A stretch of DNA of 64,000 nt from assembly GCF_014653195.1 (NCBI RefSeq), contig NZ_BNAH01000002.1:310377-374376 (forward strand), in the 5' to 3' direction. The position numbers were made by a program, and so were the translations under genes. The stretch comes from Thalassotalea profundi (lineage in GTDB: Bacteria; Pseudomonadota; Gammaproteobacteria; Enterobacterales; Alteromonadaceae). Of this stretch, positions 54,150 to 63,443 are shown in pieces (within the stretch, counting starts at the first letter, position 1; the number at the start of each line of letters is the position of its first letter). The notes below the pieces were generated by a model. The model was given only the letters and a program-made list of their open reading frames with translations. It had not been told where the DNA came from and did no database searches.

Positions 54150-54503
54150 TTATTGCTTACCCCGTTCTATTTCGACCCCAACCGTAATCGCATTGTGAAC
54201 AGCACCTGGCTTTCCTATTGTTAACTTTAACCAAGGTATGTGATAACTCGACATTAAATAATTCGCCAATCTTTCAGCAAGTGTTTCAATTAAATCGACA
54301 GAATTATTATTCGCAAACTCCGCCACTTTTTCTGAAATTTCAGCATAATCAAGGGTTTTAGCTAGTTCATCGTTTTCAGCGGCAAGTGCTGTATTCCATC
54401 CCATCATTAAGTCAATGACTAACGTTTGTTTAATTTCTTTTTCCCAAGGATAAAAACCTATGGTTGTTTGTATACTGAGTCCTTGAATAAATACTTTGTC
54501 CAT
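54150..54503 (-). CDS. folB: Dihydroneopterin aldolase FolB
   Basis: 117 residues from ATG 54503; family members begin MDxVFIxGL, as here (MDKVFIQGLSIQT). Other in-frame starts extend the N-terminus with a hydrophobic stretch not seen in the family. Further motifs are TIGFYPWEKEIKQTLVIDL, LDYAEISEKV and LIETLAERLA. It cleaves dihydroneopterin in folate synthesis. It is first in the folB-folK-uppP operon and diverges from plsY. Confidence 0.95.
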   Translation of the reverse strand: MDKVFIQGLSIQTTIGFYPWEKEIKQTLVIDLMMGWNTALAAENDELAKTLDYAEISEKVAEFANNNSVDLIETLAERLANYLMSSYHIPWLKLTIGKPGAVHNAITVGVEIERGKQ

Positions 54504-54717
54504 GACTAGTCTCACTAAAATAACAGCTAAAAATATATTCCGACTTAAAATAGTAACCAAATAAGCGAATAATAGAAATAAATGGCGAGTTTACCTGCCA
54601 AGGAGTAGAAAAACTAGCAAAGTAAGGGATAGAATAAGGAAACTTTTCTATTTTATTTTTTCTGGCGGAGAAATTGATTAAAATAATGGCGTTTACTTTC
54701 AGGGATAGAAAATAATT

Positions 54718-55308
54718 ATGTTGCTATTAACAATTATTTTGATAATTTTTGCTTATTTATTAGGTTCTATTTCTAGCGCCATTCTCATTTGCCGACTACT
54801 TAACTTACCCGATCCTAGAACTGAAGGCTCAAATAATCCAGGCGCAACAAACGTTTTAAGAATAAGTAATAAACGTACTGCGGCTACTGTATTAGCTTTT
54901 GATGTATTAAAAGGTACTATTCCTGTATGGGGCGCATACTTTTTTGGCATTGAGCCAATCTATTTAGGCGCTATCGCACTAGCCGTTTGTTTAGGGCATA
55001 TGTACCCTATATTTTTTCAATTTAAAGGTGGGAAAGCCGTTGCTACAGCGTTTGGCGTTTTACTTCCTATAGGGCTAGATTTAGCCGGTTTACTGGTTTT
55101 TACATGGTACTTTGTTGCAAAAACCACTCGATACTCAAGTTTAGCAGCTATTATTACTGTAAGTTTAGCTCCCTTTTACACTTGGTTACTTAAACCCCTT
55201 TATACTTACCCTGTTATTATGTTATCAGTGCTGATTATTTTAAGGCACAGAGCAAACTTAGTACGCTTACTTAAAGGTACTGAACCTAAAATATCTAAGA
55301 AATATTAA
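54718..55308 (+). CDS. plsY: Glycerol-3-phosphate acyltransferase PlsY
   Basis: 196 residues with about five to six membrane helices. Motifs: [28 protein letters not shown] (phosphate loop), and [15 protein letters not shown]. It transfers acyl from acyl-phosphate to glycerol-3-phosphate. It is divergent from folB, and its stop overlaps the tsaD stop by 4 bp (convergent). Confidence 0.95.
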   Translation: MLLLTIILIIFAYLLGSISSAILICRLLNLPDPRTEGSNNPGATNVLRISNKRTAATVLAFDVLKGTIPVWGAYFFGIEPIYLGAIALAVCLGHMYPIFFQFKGGKAVATAFGVLLPIGLDLAGLLVFTWYFVAKTTRYSSLAAIITVSLAPFYTWLLKPLYTYPVIMLSVLIILRHRANLVRLLKGTEPKISKKY

Positions 55309-56318
55309 ATAGCGGCTAAGGTATCTAACGGCCAACGTGGCGTAGCTTTAAAAGACAAATCAGCAAATACGCCTGCTTTTAATCGTTGCATACCGGCATA
55401 AGCTATCATCGCGCCGTTATCTGTACAAAACTCTGGTCGAGGATAATAAACTTTGCCACCTAATTTAGCCGTAATTTGTTCAAGTTTAGCGCGCAATTCA
55501 GTATTAGCACTCACACCACCAGCAATAACTAAACGCTTAAGCTCACATTGAAGTAATGCCCTTTTGCATTTTATTGCTAAAGTATCAACTACAGCTTCTT
55601 GGAAGGCATAAGCAACATCCGCATGTGTTTGCTTATCCATTTCTTCTTTATGAATGGTATTAGCGGCAAAAGTTTTTAGACCACTAAAACTAAAATCTAA
55701 ACCAGGCCTGTCAGTCATTGGGCGAGGAAATTTAAAACGCCCTTTTTTTCCTGTTTCCGCCATTTTTGCTAGCGCAGGTCCACCGGGATAATCTAAACCT
55801 AGTAGTTTTGCTGTTTTATCAAAAGCCTCGCCGGCCGCATCATCAACAGACTCACCCAGCAGCTCATATTGGCCAATACCATCGACTCGAACCAACATAG
55901 TGTGACCACCTGATACGAGTAATGCAACAAAAGGAAAGTCCGGCACATCATCCTCTAACATAGGCGCTAGTAAATGACCTTCCATATGATGTACAGGCAC
56001 CGCAGGTAAATTCCAACCGTATGCCAAACTCCTTCCAATAGAACACCCTACCAGTAATGCGCCAACTAACCCAGGGCCTGCTGTATAGGCAACACCATCT
56101 AAATCTTTTGCCGTTAACTTAGCATCAGCCAGTACTTCTTTAATCAAAGGAATTGTCTTTCGTACATGATCACGTGACGCTAATTCAGGTACAACACCAC
56201 CATAATCAGCATGCACTGCTATTTGGCTATAAAGGCGATGAGCTAATATCCCCTCTTTTTCATCATATATGGCAATACCAGTTTCATCACAAGAGGTTTC
56301 TATTCCTAAAATTCGCAT
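55305..56318 (-). CDS. tsaD: tRNA N6-threonylcarbamoyladenosine transferase TsaD
   Basis: 337 residues from ATG 56318 ([14 protein letters not shown]), the standard family start. Metal-binding [14 protein letters not shown] and nucleotide motifs [11 protein letters not shown] and [17 protein letters not shown] are seen. It forms t6A at position 37 of ANN-decoding tRNAs with TsaB and TsaE. It is divergent from rpsU, a conserved neighbourhood. Confidence 0.97.
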   Translation of the reverse strand: MRILGIETSCDETGIAIYDEKEGILAHRLYSQIAVHADYGGVVPELASRDHVRKTIPLIKEVLADAKLTAKDLDGVAYTAGPGLVGALLVGCSIGRSLAYGWNLPAVPVHHMEGHLLAPMLEDDVPDFPFVALLVSGGHTMLVRVDGIGQYELLGESVDDAAGEAFDKTAKLLGLDYPGGPALAKMAETGKKGRFKFPRPMTDRPGLDFSFSGLKTFAANTIHKEEMDKQTHADVAYAFQEAVVDTLAIKCKRALLQCELKRLVIAGGVSANTELRAKLEQITAKLGGKVYYPRPEFCTDNGAMIAYAGMQRLKAGVFADLSFKATPRWPLDTLAAI

Positions 56319-56535
56319 ATGGCTTCTAACTATGATCATGGTTAAATGTTAAGGGACAGCGATTTTACCTAGCATTTTGTAATTAAACTAGTCCAATTAT
56401 CATTTAAAACTTTACATTAATAGGTCATTAGCCTTAGAATACGGCACCAATTTTTGATAGAGCGGGTGTAAGTTAGACTAAACGAGTCGAAACGGTCACC
56501 GATTTATATAGATATAAACTAAGGTAAGAGGCAAC

Positions 56536-56751
56536 ATGCCAGTAATTAAAGTAAGAGAAAACGAACCATTTGACGTAGCATTACGTCGTTTTAAACGTTC
56601 ATGTGAAAAAGCAGGTATCCTTTCAGAAGTTCGCCGTCGCGAATCTTATGAAAAACCAACTTGGGAACGTAAACGTAAAAAAGCAGCAGCTGTTAAGCGT
56701 GCAGCTAAAAAAGTTTCTCGTGAGAATGCTCGTCGCATTCGCATGTACTAA
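56536..56751 (+). CDS. rpsU: 30S ribosomal protein S21
   Basis: 71 residues: [20 protein letters not shown] followed by a very basic C-terminus. It is first in the rpsU-yqeY-dnaG-rpoD macromolecular synthesis cluster. An AAGGTAAGAGG ribosome site is just upstream. The conserved LexA site reported for the E. coli operon was looked for and not found. Confidence 0.98.
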   Translation: MPVIKVRENEPFDVALRRFKRSCEKAGILSEVRRRESYEKPTWERKRKKAAAVKRAAKKVSRENARRIRMY

Positions 56752-56791
56752 GCCGACCTTAGTTTAGAATACTAAAATTGAGTAATAACAA

Positions 56792-57238
56792 GTGACATTA
56801 CTTGAACAACTCAAAAATGAAATGAAAAATGCCATGCGCGCTAAAGACAAATTACGTCTTGGCGTTATTCGTATGGCATTATCTGCTATCAAGCAAGCTG
56901 AAATCGATCATAACACCGAAGCAACTGACGAGAATGTTCTTCCTGTTTTAACCAAAATGGTTAAACAGCGAAAAGAGTCAATAAAAATGTTTTCTGAAGG
57001 TGGTCGCGACGATATGGCTGAAAATGAACAAGCAGAAGTGGCTGTGTTAGAAGAGTTTCTTCCGCAACCGCTTACCCCAGAAGAAATTAATCAATTAATT
57101 AGCAATGCTATCACTGAATCCGGCGCCACTTCTATGGCTGACATGGGTAAAGTAATGGCAATTTTAAAACCTGCAATGCAAGGTAAAGCTGACTTAGGAG
57201 CCGTAAGCGGCCAAATAAGAGCAGCATTAAATAGTTAA
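56792..57238 (+). CDS. yqeY: YqeY/GatB-domain protein
   Basis: 148 residues with a GTG start. It matches the stand-alone GatB/YqeY domain: LLEQLKNEMKNAMRAKDKLR, LAVLEEFLPQPL-type centre, and MQGKADLGAVSGQIRAAL at the C-terminus. Family knowledge: resembles the tail of GatB and may act on or bind tRNA; its cellular role is unclear. It is 40 bp after rpsU and followed by a terminator at 57255-57289. Confidence 0.93.
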   Translation: MTLLEQLKNEMKNAMRAKDKLRLGVIRMALSAIKQAEIDHNTEATDENVLPVLTKMVKQRKESIKMFSEGGRDDMAENEQAEVAVLEEFLPQPLTPEEINQLISNAITESGATSMADMGKVMAILKPAMQGKADLGAVSGQIRAALNS

Positions 57239-57254
57239 ACTAATTGTATTATTG

Positions 57255-57289
57255 AAAAAGCCGCATATTTACTGAATATGCGGCTTTTT
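57255..57289 (+). terminator. Terminator between yqeY and dnaG
   Basis: A perfect 15-bp stem, AAAAAGCCGCATATT with AATATGCGGCTTTTT, has a 5-nt loop. Read-through must be incomplete, so dnaG-rpoD probably also has its own promoter in 57290-57429. Confidence 0.9.
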
Positions 57290-57429
57290 ATTATCATTAA
57301 CTCGTTTTATTTAATATCACTGTCCCATTAATATCATTTCAATAAAGATATAAATAGAGATTGAGATCAGAATCATCTCGGGTGTAAACTACGTTCCCGA
57401 TAAAATTTTTGTAGAGGTTTTTACAGTTA

Positions 57430-59187
57430 ATGGCCGGTATGATCCCTCGACAGTTTATTGATGATTTACTAGCACGAGCAGACATAGTTGAGCTTATTGA
57501 CTCACGCGTGCCATTAAAAAAAGCAGGTAAAAATTATCAAGCCTGTTGCCCTTTTCATACAGAAAAATCACCTTCATTTACCGTAAGCCAGGATAAACAG
57601 TTTTATCATTGTTTTGGCTGCGGAGAGCATGGCAATGCCATCTCATTTTTAATGGAGTTTGATCGCCTTGAATTTCCTGATGCCATTGAAGAGTTAGCCT
57701 CTCATTACAATATGGAAGTACCCAGAGAGCAGCAAAACCAAAGCCCTGCTCAGCTTAAGCAACAACAACAAGCCTACTTGCAAAAGCAAGACGACTACGA
57801 ATTAATGGCGAATATTAGTCGTTTTTATCAACAACAACTCAAAGTCGCTCCCGATAAAGATATTGCTATTGACTACCTAAAGGGTCGAGGGTTAAGCGGT
57901 GAAATAGCTAAACGTTTTGGCATAGGTTATATCAGCGATAACTGGGATGGCATGATGAAACTGTTCGGCAGGAATGCCAATGTTAATCAGCAACTTATTG
58001 ACTTAGGCATGGCAATTGAAGGTGATAAAAATAGACCTTATGATCGTTTCCGTGGCCGTATAATGTTCCCTATTAGTGATAAACGCGGGCGCATAGTTGG
58101 GTTTGGCGGTCGAGTACTCGGCGATGGCACGCCTAAGTATTTAAACTCTCCTGAAACTCGCATATATCATAAAGGACAAGAACTTTACGGGCTTTATGAA
58201 GCAAAACAAGCCAATAAAAACTTACAACGATTAGTTGTAGTTGAAGGATATATGGATGTGGTAGCGCTTGCTCAACATGGCGTTGATTATGCTGTTGCAT
58301 CACTTGGTACAGCAACTACACCTGAACAGTTACAAACACTTTTTAGAACTGTAAAAGAAGTTATTTGTTGCTATGACGGTGATCGTGCAGGGCGAGAAGC
58401 TGCTTGGCGAGCAATGGATAACGCACTACCTCTAATACAAGATGGATATTCGCTTAAATTTGTATTTTTACCTGACGGTGAAGACCCTGACTCATTAATT
58501 CGTCAGCAAGGACAACAAGCATTTGAAGATATAATTAATCAAGCGACACCTTTATCAAAGTTTATATTTGATCATTTACTTGCTCAGGTCGACATTCAAA
58601 CAGCAGAGGGTAAAGGCGCATTAATAGAATCATTCCAGCCTTATTTAACAAAACTTCCTGCCAGTACGTTAAAGGATACAATCTTAACTCAATTAGCCAA
58701 TCATTTTGGCCATGGTAACGAGCAACAACTCGCGAAACTCAATAAATCATTTGCGACACAAACATCAATAAAACCAAAGACTAAGCAACAAAAAGTCACT
58801 CCTGTACGTTTAGCTATTGCATTATTACTTGAGTATCCCCATATAGTAGGATCATTACCTGAGCCGACCATGCTGCAACAAATAGATATACCGGGTCTTC
58901 CGTTATTGAATAAAATTATTGCTATATGTTTGCAAAATGAAAATATAAAAAGTGCTCAATTACTCGAACACTTTCGAGAAACAGATGAAGGTAAGCAACT
59001 TGCCAAACTAATGTGTTGGCAACATCATGTTGTAAAAGAAGCCGCAGAAGGCGTTTTTTTAGACAGTATTGAAAAAATATTAGACAGTTTTGTAGAACAA
59101 AGAACAGAACTATTATTACAAAAAGCACGCACAGGTGAAATGAATACGCAAGAAAAGCAAGAATTACAGGCGTTATTAAATGCATAA
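57430..59187 (+). CDS. dnaG: DNA primase DnaG
   Basis: 585 residues. The CHC2 zinc ribbon is CPFHTEKSPSF with C40, H43, C61 and C64. The TOPRIM domain shows VVEGYMDVVALAQHG and CYDGDRAGREAAW. The C-terminal helicase-binding domain starts near residue 440. It synthesises RNA primers with DnaB. The start MAGMIPRQFIDDLL matches E. coli. It is 130 bp before rpoD. Confidence 0.98.
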   Translation: MAGMIPRQFIDDLLARADIVELIDSRVPLKKAGKNYQACCPFHTEKSPSFTVSQDKQFYHCFGCGEHGNAISFLMEFDRLEFPDAIEELASHYNMEVPREQQNQSPAQLKQQQQAYLQKQDDYELMANISRFYQQQLKVAPDKDIAIDYLKGRGLSGEIAKRFGIGYISDNWDGMMKLFGRNANVNQQLIDLGMAIEGDKNRPYDRFRGRIMFPISDKRGRIVGFGGRVLGDGTPKYLNSPETRIYHKGQELYGLYEAKQANKNLQRLVVVEGYMDVVALAQHGVDYAVASLGTATTPEQLQTLFRTVKEVICCYDGDRAGREAAWRAMDNALPLIQDGYSLKFVFLPDGEDPDSLIRQQGQQAFEDIINQATPLSKFIFDHLLAQVDIQTAEGKGALIESFQPYLTKLPASTLKDTILTQLANHFGHGNEQQLAKLNKSFATQTSIKPKTKQQKVTPVRLAIALLLEYPHIVGSLPEPTMLQQIDIPGLPLLNKIIAICLQNENIKSAQLLEHFRETDEGKQLAKLMCWQHHVVKEAAEGVFLDSIEKILDSFVEQRTELLLQKARTGEMNTQEKQELQALLNA

Positions 59188-59317
59188 AAGCATAAATAAG
59201 CAATGAGTCTTAACTCAACTGCTATAATTTAACTACTGGTAATATATCAAGCATTTTGCTATAATTTTCAGCTTTACTGTTCGTAATTTGATAGCCATAA
59301 AAGGTGGACAATCGTCA

Positions 59318-61165
59318 ATGGATCAAGCCCCACAATCTAGACTTAAAGAGCTCATAACCAAAGGTAAAGAGCAAGGTTACTTAACGTTTGCCGAGGTTAA
59401 TGATCATCTCCCTCAGGATATTATCGATTCTGATCAGGTTGAAGATATCATTCGTATGATTAACGATATGGGTATTCAGGTATTTGAAAACGCGCCTGAT
59501 AGCGATACGTTAATGATGAGCGAAGCTAATACCGACGAAGATGCCGCAGAAGCAGCCGCCCAAGCACTTGCTACTGTTGAAAGTGAAATAGGACGTACGA
59601 CGGATCCTGTCCGCATGTATATGCGTGAAATGGGTACTGTTGAACTATTAACCCGTAAAGGTGAAATAGTTATTGCTAAGCGTATCGAAGAAGGGATCAA
59701 AGAAGTTCAACGTTCGGTATCAGAATACCCGCCAGCCATTAATTACTTGCTGGAACAGTGGGACAACTTTGAAGCAGAAGAAGGTCGTTTAAGCGATATC
59801 ATCGTTGGCTTTTTAGACCCAGATGCTGAAGAGGAAGAGATTCCAATTGCCGCTACACACATCGGCTCTGAATTATCAGAAGAAGAACTTGATGATGAAG
59901 ATGACGACAATGAAGATGGCGACGATGAAGATGAAGAAGACGTTGATACAGGGCCAGATCCTGAATTAGCACGCGAAAAATTCACATTGTTACGTGCCGC
60001 ATATGAAAATGCTAATAATGTAATTGCTAGCAAAGGTCGTGGCCATGCCGAAGCGCAAAAAGCTATTGATGAACTAGCAGAAGTTTTTAAAGAATTTAGA
60101 TTAGTACCAAAAGTATTTGATCGCTTAGTTAAAAATATGCGTTCAATCATGGATCGTTTACGTGTTCAAGAACGTTTAATAATGAAGCACTGTGTTGTTG
60201 GCGCTGGTATGCCAAAAACTACTTTCATTAAAATATTCCCAGGTAACGAAACCTCTAAAAACTGGTTTGAAGAGCAAAAAGCGGCTGGTGAACCTTATTC
60301 TGCAAAATTAGCGGACATTGAATTAGACGTTGAACGTTGTATCTACAAGTTAAACCAACTTGAAGAAGAAACTTTCTTAAACGTACATGGCATAAAAGAC
60401 ATTAACCGTCGTATGTCAATTGGTGAAGCAAAAGCTCGCCGCGCGAAAAAAGAAATGGTGGAAGCCAACTTACGTTTAGTGATTTCAATTGCGAAAAAAT
60501 ACACCAACCGTGGTTTACAATTTTTGGATTTAATCCAAGAAGGTAATATTGGCTTAATGAAAGCTGTTGATAAATTTGAATACCGTCGCGGTTATAAATT
60601 TTCAACGTACGCCACATGGTGGATACGCCAAGCAATAACGCGTTCAATTGCTGACCAAGCACGTACCATTCGTATTCCAGTACATATGATTGAAACGATT
60701 AACAAACTTAATCGTATTTCTCGTCAAATGTTACAAGAAATGGGCCGCGAACCAACACCAGAAGAATTAGCAGAACGCATGATCATGCCTGAAGATAAAA
60801 TTCGTAAGGTATTGAAAATAGCAAAAGAACCTATTTCGATGGAAACACCAATTGGTGATGATGAAGATTCACACTTAGGTGACTTTATTGAAGATGGTAG
60901 CGGTGAATTGCCAGTTGATTCAGCAACAGCTGAAAACTTAAAACATGCTACACATGAAGTACTAGCTGGCTTAACGGCCCGTGAAGCTAAAGTACTTAGA
61001 ATGCGTTTTGGTATTGACATGAATACTGACCATACGCTTGAAGAAGTAGGTAAACAATTTGATGTTACCCGTGAGCGTATTCGTCAAATAGAAGCCAAAG
61101 CATTACGTAAATTACGTCATCCTTCTCGTTCTGAGCAACTGAAAAGTTTCTTAGATGGTGAATAA
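59318..61165 (+). CDS. rpoD: RNA polymerase sigma-70 factor RpoD
   Basis: 615 residues from ATG 59318, preceded by AAGGTGG; an in-frame start 30 bases upstream is rejected because E. coli RpoD begins with the equivalent MEQNPQSQLK. Regions are clear: 1.1 at the N-terminus, an acidic non-conserved insert (repeated D/E near residues 190-215), region 2 ([20 protein letters not shown]), region 3, and region 4 ([20 protein letters not shown]). It is last in the macromolecular synthesis cluster and is followed by a terminator. Confidence 0.98.
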   Translation: MDQAPQSRLKELITKGKEQGYLTFAEVNDHLPQDIIDSDQVEDIIRMINDMGIQVFENAPDSDTLMMSEANTDEDAAEAAAQALATVESEIGRTTDPVRMYMREMGTVELLTRKGEIVIAKRIEEGIKEVQRSVSEYPPAINYLLEQWDNFEAEEGRLSDIIVGFLDPDAEEEEIPIAATHIGSELSEEELDDEDDDNEDGDDEDEEDVDTGPDPELAREKFTLLRAAYENANNVIASKGRGHAEAQKAIDELAEVFKEFRLVPKVFDRLVKNMRSIMDRLRVQERLIMKHCVVGAGMPKTTFIKIFPGNETSKNWFEEQKAAGEPYSAKLADIELDVERCIYKLNQLEEETFLNVHGIKDINRRMSIGEAKARRAKKEMVEANLRLVISIAKKYTNRGLQFLDLIQEGNIGLMKAVDKFEYRRGYKFSTYATWWIRQAITRSIADQARTIRIPVHMIETINKLNRISRQMLQEMGREPTPEELAERMIMPEDKIRKVLKIAKEPISMETPIGDDEDSHLGDFIEDGSGELPVDSATAENLKHATHEVLAGLTAREAKVLRMRFGIDMNTDHTLEEVGKQFDVTRERIRQIEAKALRKLRHPSRSEQLKSFLDGE

Positions 61166-61185
61166 GCTTATAAATAGCTAAAATT

Positions 61186-61210
61186 AAAAGCCCCTTAATG
61201 GGGCTTTTTT
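61186..61210 (+). terminator. rpoD terminator
   Basis: A 9-bp stem AAAAGCCCC / GGGGCTTTT with loop TTAAT is followed by T-tract, 20 bp after the stop codon. Confidence 0.92.
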
Positions 61211-61357
61211 GATCTCAGAGCGACATACGATACAAAAGACATTACATTCTAGCTTATAGCTTTTGAAGAAATCCCCCTTAGAATGCCCTTAAAACTGAAT
61301 GACTGCCTAACATTTAAGCTATCAGTCTTATTTTAATGACTTTTTAAACTTCTAATA

Positions 61358-61386
61358 GTGACAACAATTTAAAAAATGCTTATACT
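61358..61386 (+). promoter_or_regulatory. Sigma-70 promoter for the tRNA gene
   Basis: -35 GTGACA (61358-61363), 17 bases, -10 TATACT (61381-61386). The discriminator is GC-rich (GCACGCCG), as in stringently controlled stable-RNA promoters. It implies a ~120-nt tRNA precursor leader. Confidence 0.7.
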
Positions 61387-61506
61387 GCACGCCGTTTCGT
61401 AGAGAACACCTCGGAACAGAATATAACTGCTTAGCTTAGTTTGTTAGAACATTCGATTTATATCAACTGGTTTAAAGTAGTTATAGAAAAAAGTTAGTCC
61501 AAATTT

Positions 61507-61598
61507 GTGAAAATGGGCCCGTAGCTCAGTTGGTTAGAGCATCCGACTCATAATCGGCAGGTCCCCCGTTCAAGTCGGGGCGGGCCCACCATTTTCAC
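61507..61598 (+). other. Inverted repeat flanking the tRNA gene
   Basis: GTGAAAATGG (61507-61516) and CCATTTTCAC (61589-61598) are perfect complements. They extend or compete with the acceptor stem and could shape precursor processing. Confidence 0.5.
61515..61591 (+). tRNA. tRNA-Ile2 (CAU anticodon, lysidine-modified)
   Basis: 77 nt with encoded CCA. Acceptor stem GGGCCCG/CGGGCCC, D arm GCTC/GAGC, anticodon loop CTCATAA, T arm CCCCG/CGGGG. A CAT anticodon could be Met or Ile2. Ile2 is favoured because the bases flanking the loop (CGA...TCG), the TTCAAGTC T loop and the C4-G69 and C5-G68 pairs resemble E. coli ileX and match TilS recognition; elongator Met tRNAs differ. It reads AUA codons after TilS modification. 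Confidence 0.88.
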
Positions 61599-61797
61599 GA
61601 ATCATACGACTTATATAGTAGTGCCATCTAAATTAATAGTATTTTACCTAAGAAATTTCCAAGTCCTACCAACACAAATTTAAACCACACAGTTTCCTGT
61701 GTATTTTAAAAGACCAAGACACCACTAATTAAAACAAATAACCTTATAAAAAAGCTGTAATTAAGTTAGTTTGAACATAATAAGATAAATGGTGGTA

Positions 61798-62100
61798 TTA
61801 AATTTTCTGTCTTTCGTAGGCAGGTATATCAAAGTAGCTATCATCTCTAGTTTTTAGAGCTTCTTTAAATGCTACTTTTTTATTTTTTCTCTCATTAATA
61901 TTTTCACCAAAAACTTGAAAGTGAGCTTCTTCCATAATTTGAGTGGAATGTTCTCGATTGATAATAGATAAAACCTCACCTGCATGGATATAACCTTGAA
62001 TACGGTTTTTCAACTCCCTATCAGGGACTCTTGTGGAAACTGATTCGAAATATTGAGTAAATAACGCACTCAGTTTATTTATATACGTATGCTCATTCAT
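61798..62100 (-). CDS. Conserved-looking hypothetical protein
   Basis: 100 residues, soluble, mostly helical, charged (YINKLSALFTQYFESVSTRV, GYIHAGEVLSIINREHS, EEAHFQVFGENINERKNKK). No signal or membrane segment. No family recognised. It could be a small regulatory or tRNA-region protein. It is a single gene between the tRNA and the channel gene. Confidence 0.55.
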   Translation of the reverse strand: MNEHTYINKLSALFTQYFESVSTRVPDRELKNRIQGYIHAGEVLSIINREHSTQIMEEAHFQVFGENINERKNKKVAFKEALKTRDDSYFDIPAYERQKI

Positions 62101-62188
62101 TGATTTTCAACACCCCACTCAAGTTATGATTAACCTGAAGATAGTAGTAATTATAGATAAAACAAAAAACTCATCATCAGTACTTTGA

Positions 62189-63328
62189 TTACTTATCACC
62201 ATCAAAATAACTGGCAACTCGTTCTGGCCAATCTGGTGAATTAATTCTTTTTAACAAAGACTCATTAATTGATTCACGTATAAGGCTACTATCAGGTAAT
62301 GCAAATACATAATCTTGGCGGGCTAAGGTTATAGGTAAAACTTGTAATTCTCCTGCATACTCTTGCTTAATAGTCCAACGCAATAATGGTGCGTCATAAA
62401 CAACTACATCAACTTTACCGTCAGCTAGTTTTTGTAATGCTTCACTTAAACTGTCATTGTTTTCAAATTTTAGTTTACGGTTTTGTAACCAACTAGCACT
62501 AGTACTGCCATTTACACTTGCTATATGCATACCGACTAAGTCATCAGCATTGTTTAATTTACTACTAAGTTGACCAATGGTAAGCGCACTTGTAATGGAT
62601 GCGGTAAAGAAAGATACAATAATCAGTGCCGTTAACATCCACACCATACCGAGTAATCGGCCCCCAATAGTACGTGGCGCAACATCACCATAACCTACCG
62701 TTGTCATGGTAACCATTGCCCACCAAAAACCGGAAAACAAGCCATTGGCGCGGCTACCACCAAACTGCTCCGGATTTGCTTTTCGTTCAAGCAGCCAAGC
62801 AACAAATCCAACACCTAACAATAATAATGTCAGCATACCAATCACTTTTAGAAAAGCGGGAGATGCTAGCGCTGCCAATACGGCTAACCAACCAGATGAC
62901 CATTCATTACGTACCGCAACCGATAACCCTGAACTAGTAATGGTATGTGTAAAATCCATTTTTTTTGCGCGATCTGCTGTAGCCGTAATCGCACCTAACC
63001 CGACATCAAGCTGCGCATTAGATGTTGCACTTAATAATCCATCTAAATCATATTCTTGAAACCGGTAATCCCACCCTTGTTCTTCAGCTATTTCTTTCCA
63101 TAAATCTATGGCTAAGCCACTAAACGATTCGCCTTCTATTTTCGCAAAAGGCGGAGCTTCTTTTACACCTATTACTAAGGTATTGTTCGAGGTACTTTGC
63201 TCTTTAAGAATTGTTGTTGCATCAACTTCGGTCGTATTTTGTCCGTAAGCTATACTCGACATACATAACGCAATTAATGTAAGTAAGCCGCACAGCCACA
63301 TTGGTTTAATTATCATTTTATTTATCAT
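62189..63328 (-). CDS. Ionotropic glutamate receptor-like K+ channel (GluR0 type)
   Basis: 379 residues. Signal peptide (about 8-29). Solute-binding lobe 1 (about 48-140) ends with the DFTHTITSSGLSVAV region; membrane helix 1 is about 150-183. The pore loop reads MVTMTTVGYGDVAP with selectivity filter TVGYGD near residues 208-213; helix 2 is about 220-245. Solute-binding lobe 2 (about 255-375) contains DVVVYDAPLLRW. Order S1-M1-P-M2-S2 equals Synechocystis GluR0. It likely opens a potassium pathway on binding an amino-acid-like ligand. It is a single gene, divergent from fumC. Confidence 0.9.
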   Translation of the reverse strand: MINKMIIKPMWLCGLLTLIALCMSSIAYGQNTTEVDATTILKEQSTSNNTLVIGVKEAPPFAKIEGESFSGLAIDLWKEIAEEQGWDYRFQEYDLDGLLSATSNAQLDVGLGAITATADRAKKMDFTHTITSSGLSVAVRNEWSSGWLAVLAALASPAFLKVIGMLTLLLLGVGFVAWLLERKANPEQFGGSRANGLFSGFWWAMVTMTTVGYGDVAPRTIGGRLLGMVWMLTALIIVSFFTASITSALTIGQLSSKLNNADDLVGMHIASVNGSTSASWLQNRKLKFENNDSLSEALQKLADGKVDVVVYDAPLLRWTIKQEYAGELQVLPITLARQDYVFALPDSSLIRESINESLLKRINSPDWPERVASYFDGDK

Positions 63329-63443
63329 GTGGTTACTCCGTAGTGATTGAAGAGCACTTATGTTAACGTAATATTATCATCGTTGCACTTTCAATAATTT
63401 TATTCGCAAGCAAAGGTATATAAAACATTAAAGGCTACAGTTT

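Noticed and set aside
56340..56535. LexA box upstream of rpsU
   Set aside because: The E. coli macromolecular synthesis operon carries one; I searched for CTGT-N8-ACAG here and saw none.
59743..60150. Serine-rich minus-strand ORF opposite rpoD
   Set aside because: It is the antisense of the Asp/Glu-rich insert of RpoD (GAT/GAA codons read as serine codons on the other strand) and has no ribosome site.
61515..61591. Elongator or initiator tRNA-Met
   Set aside because: The CAT anticodon fits, but anticodon-stem, T-loop and acceptor pairs match tRNA-Ile2; the initiator is excluded by the paired first base and lack of three G-C pairs in the anticodon stem.
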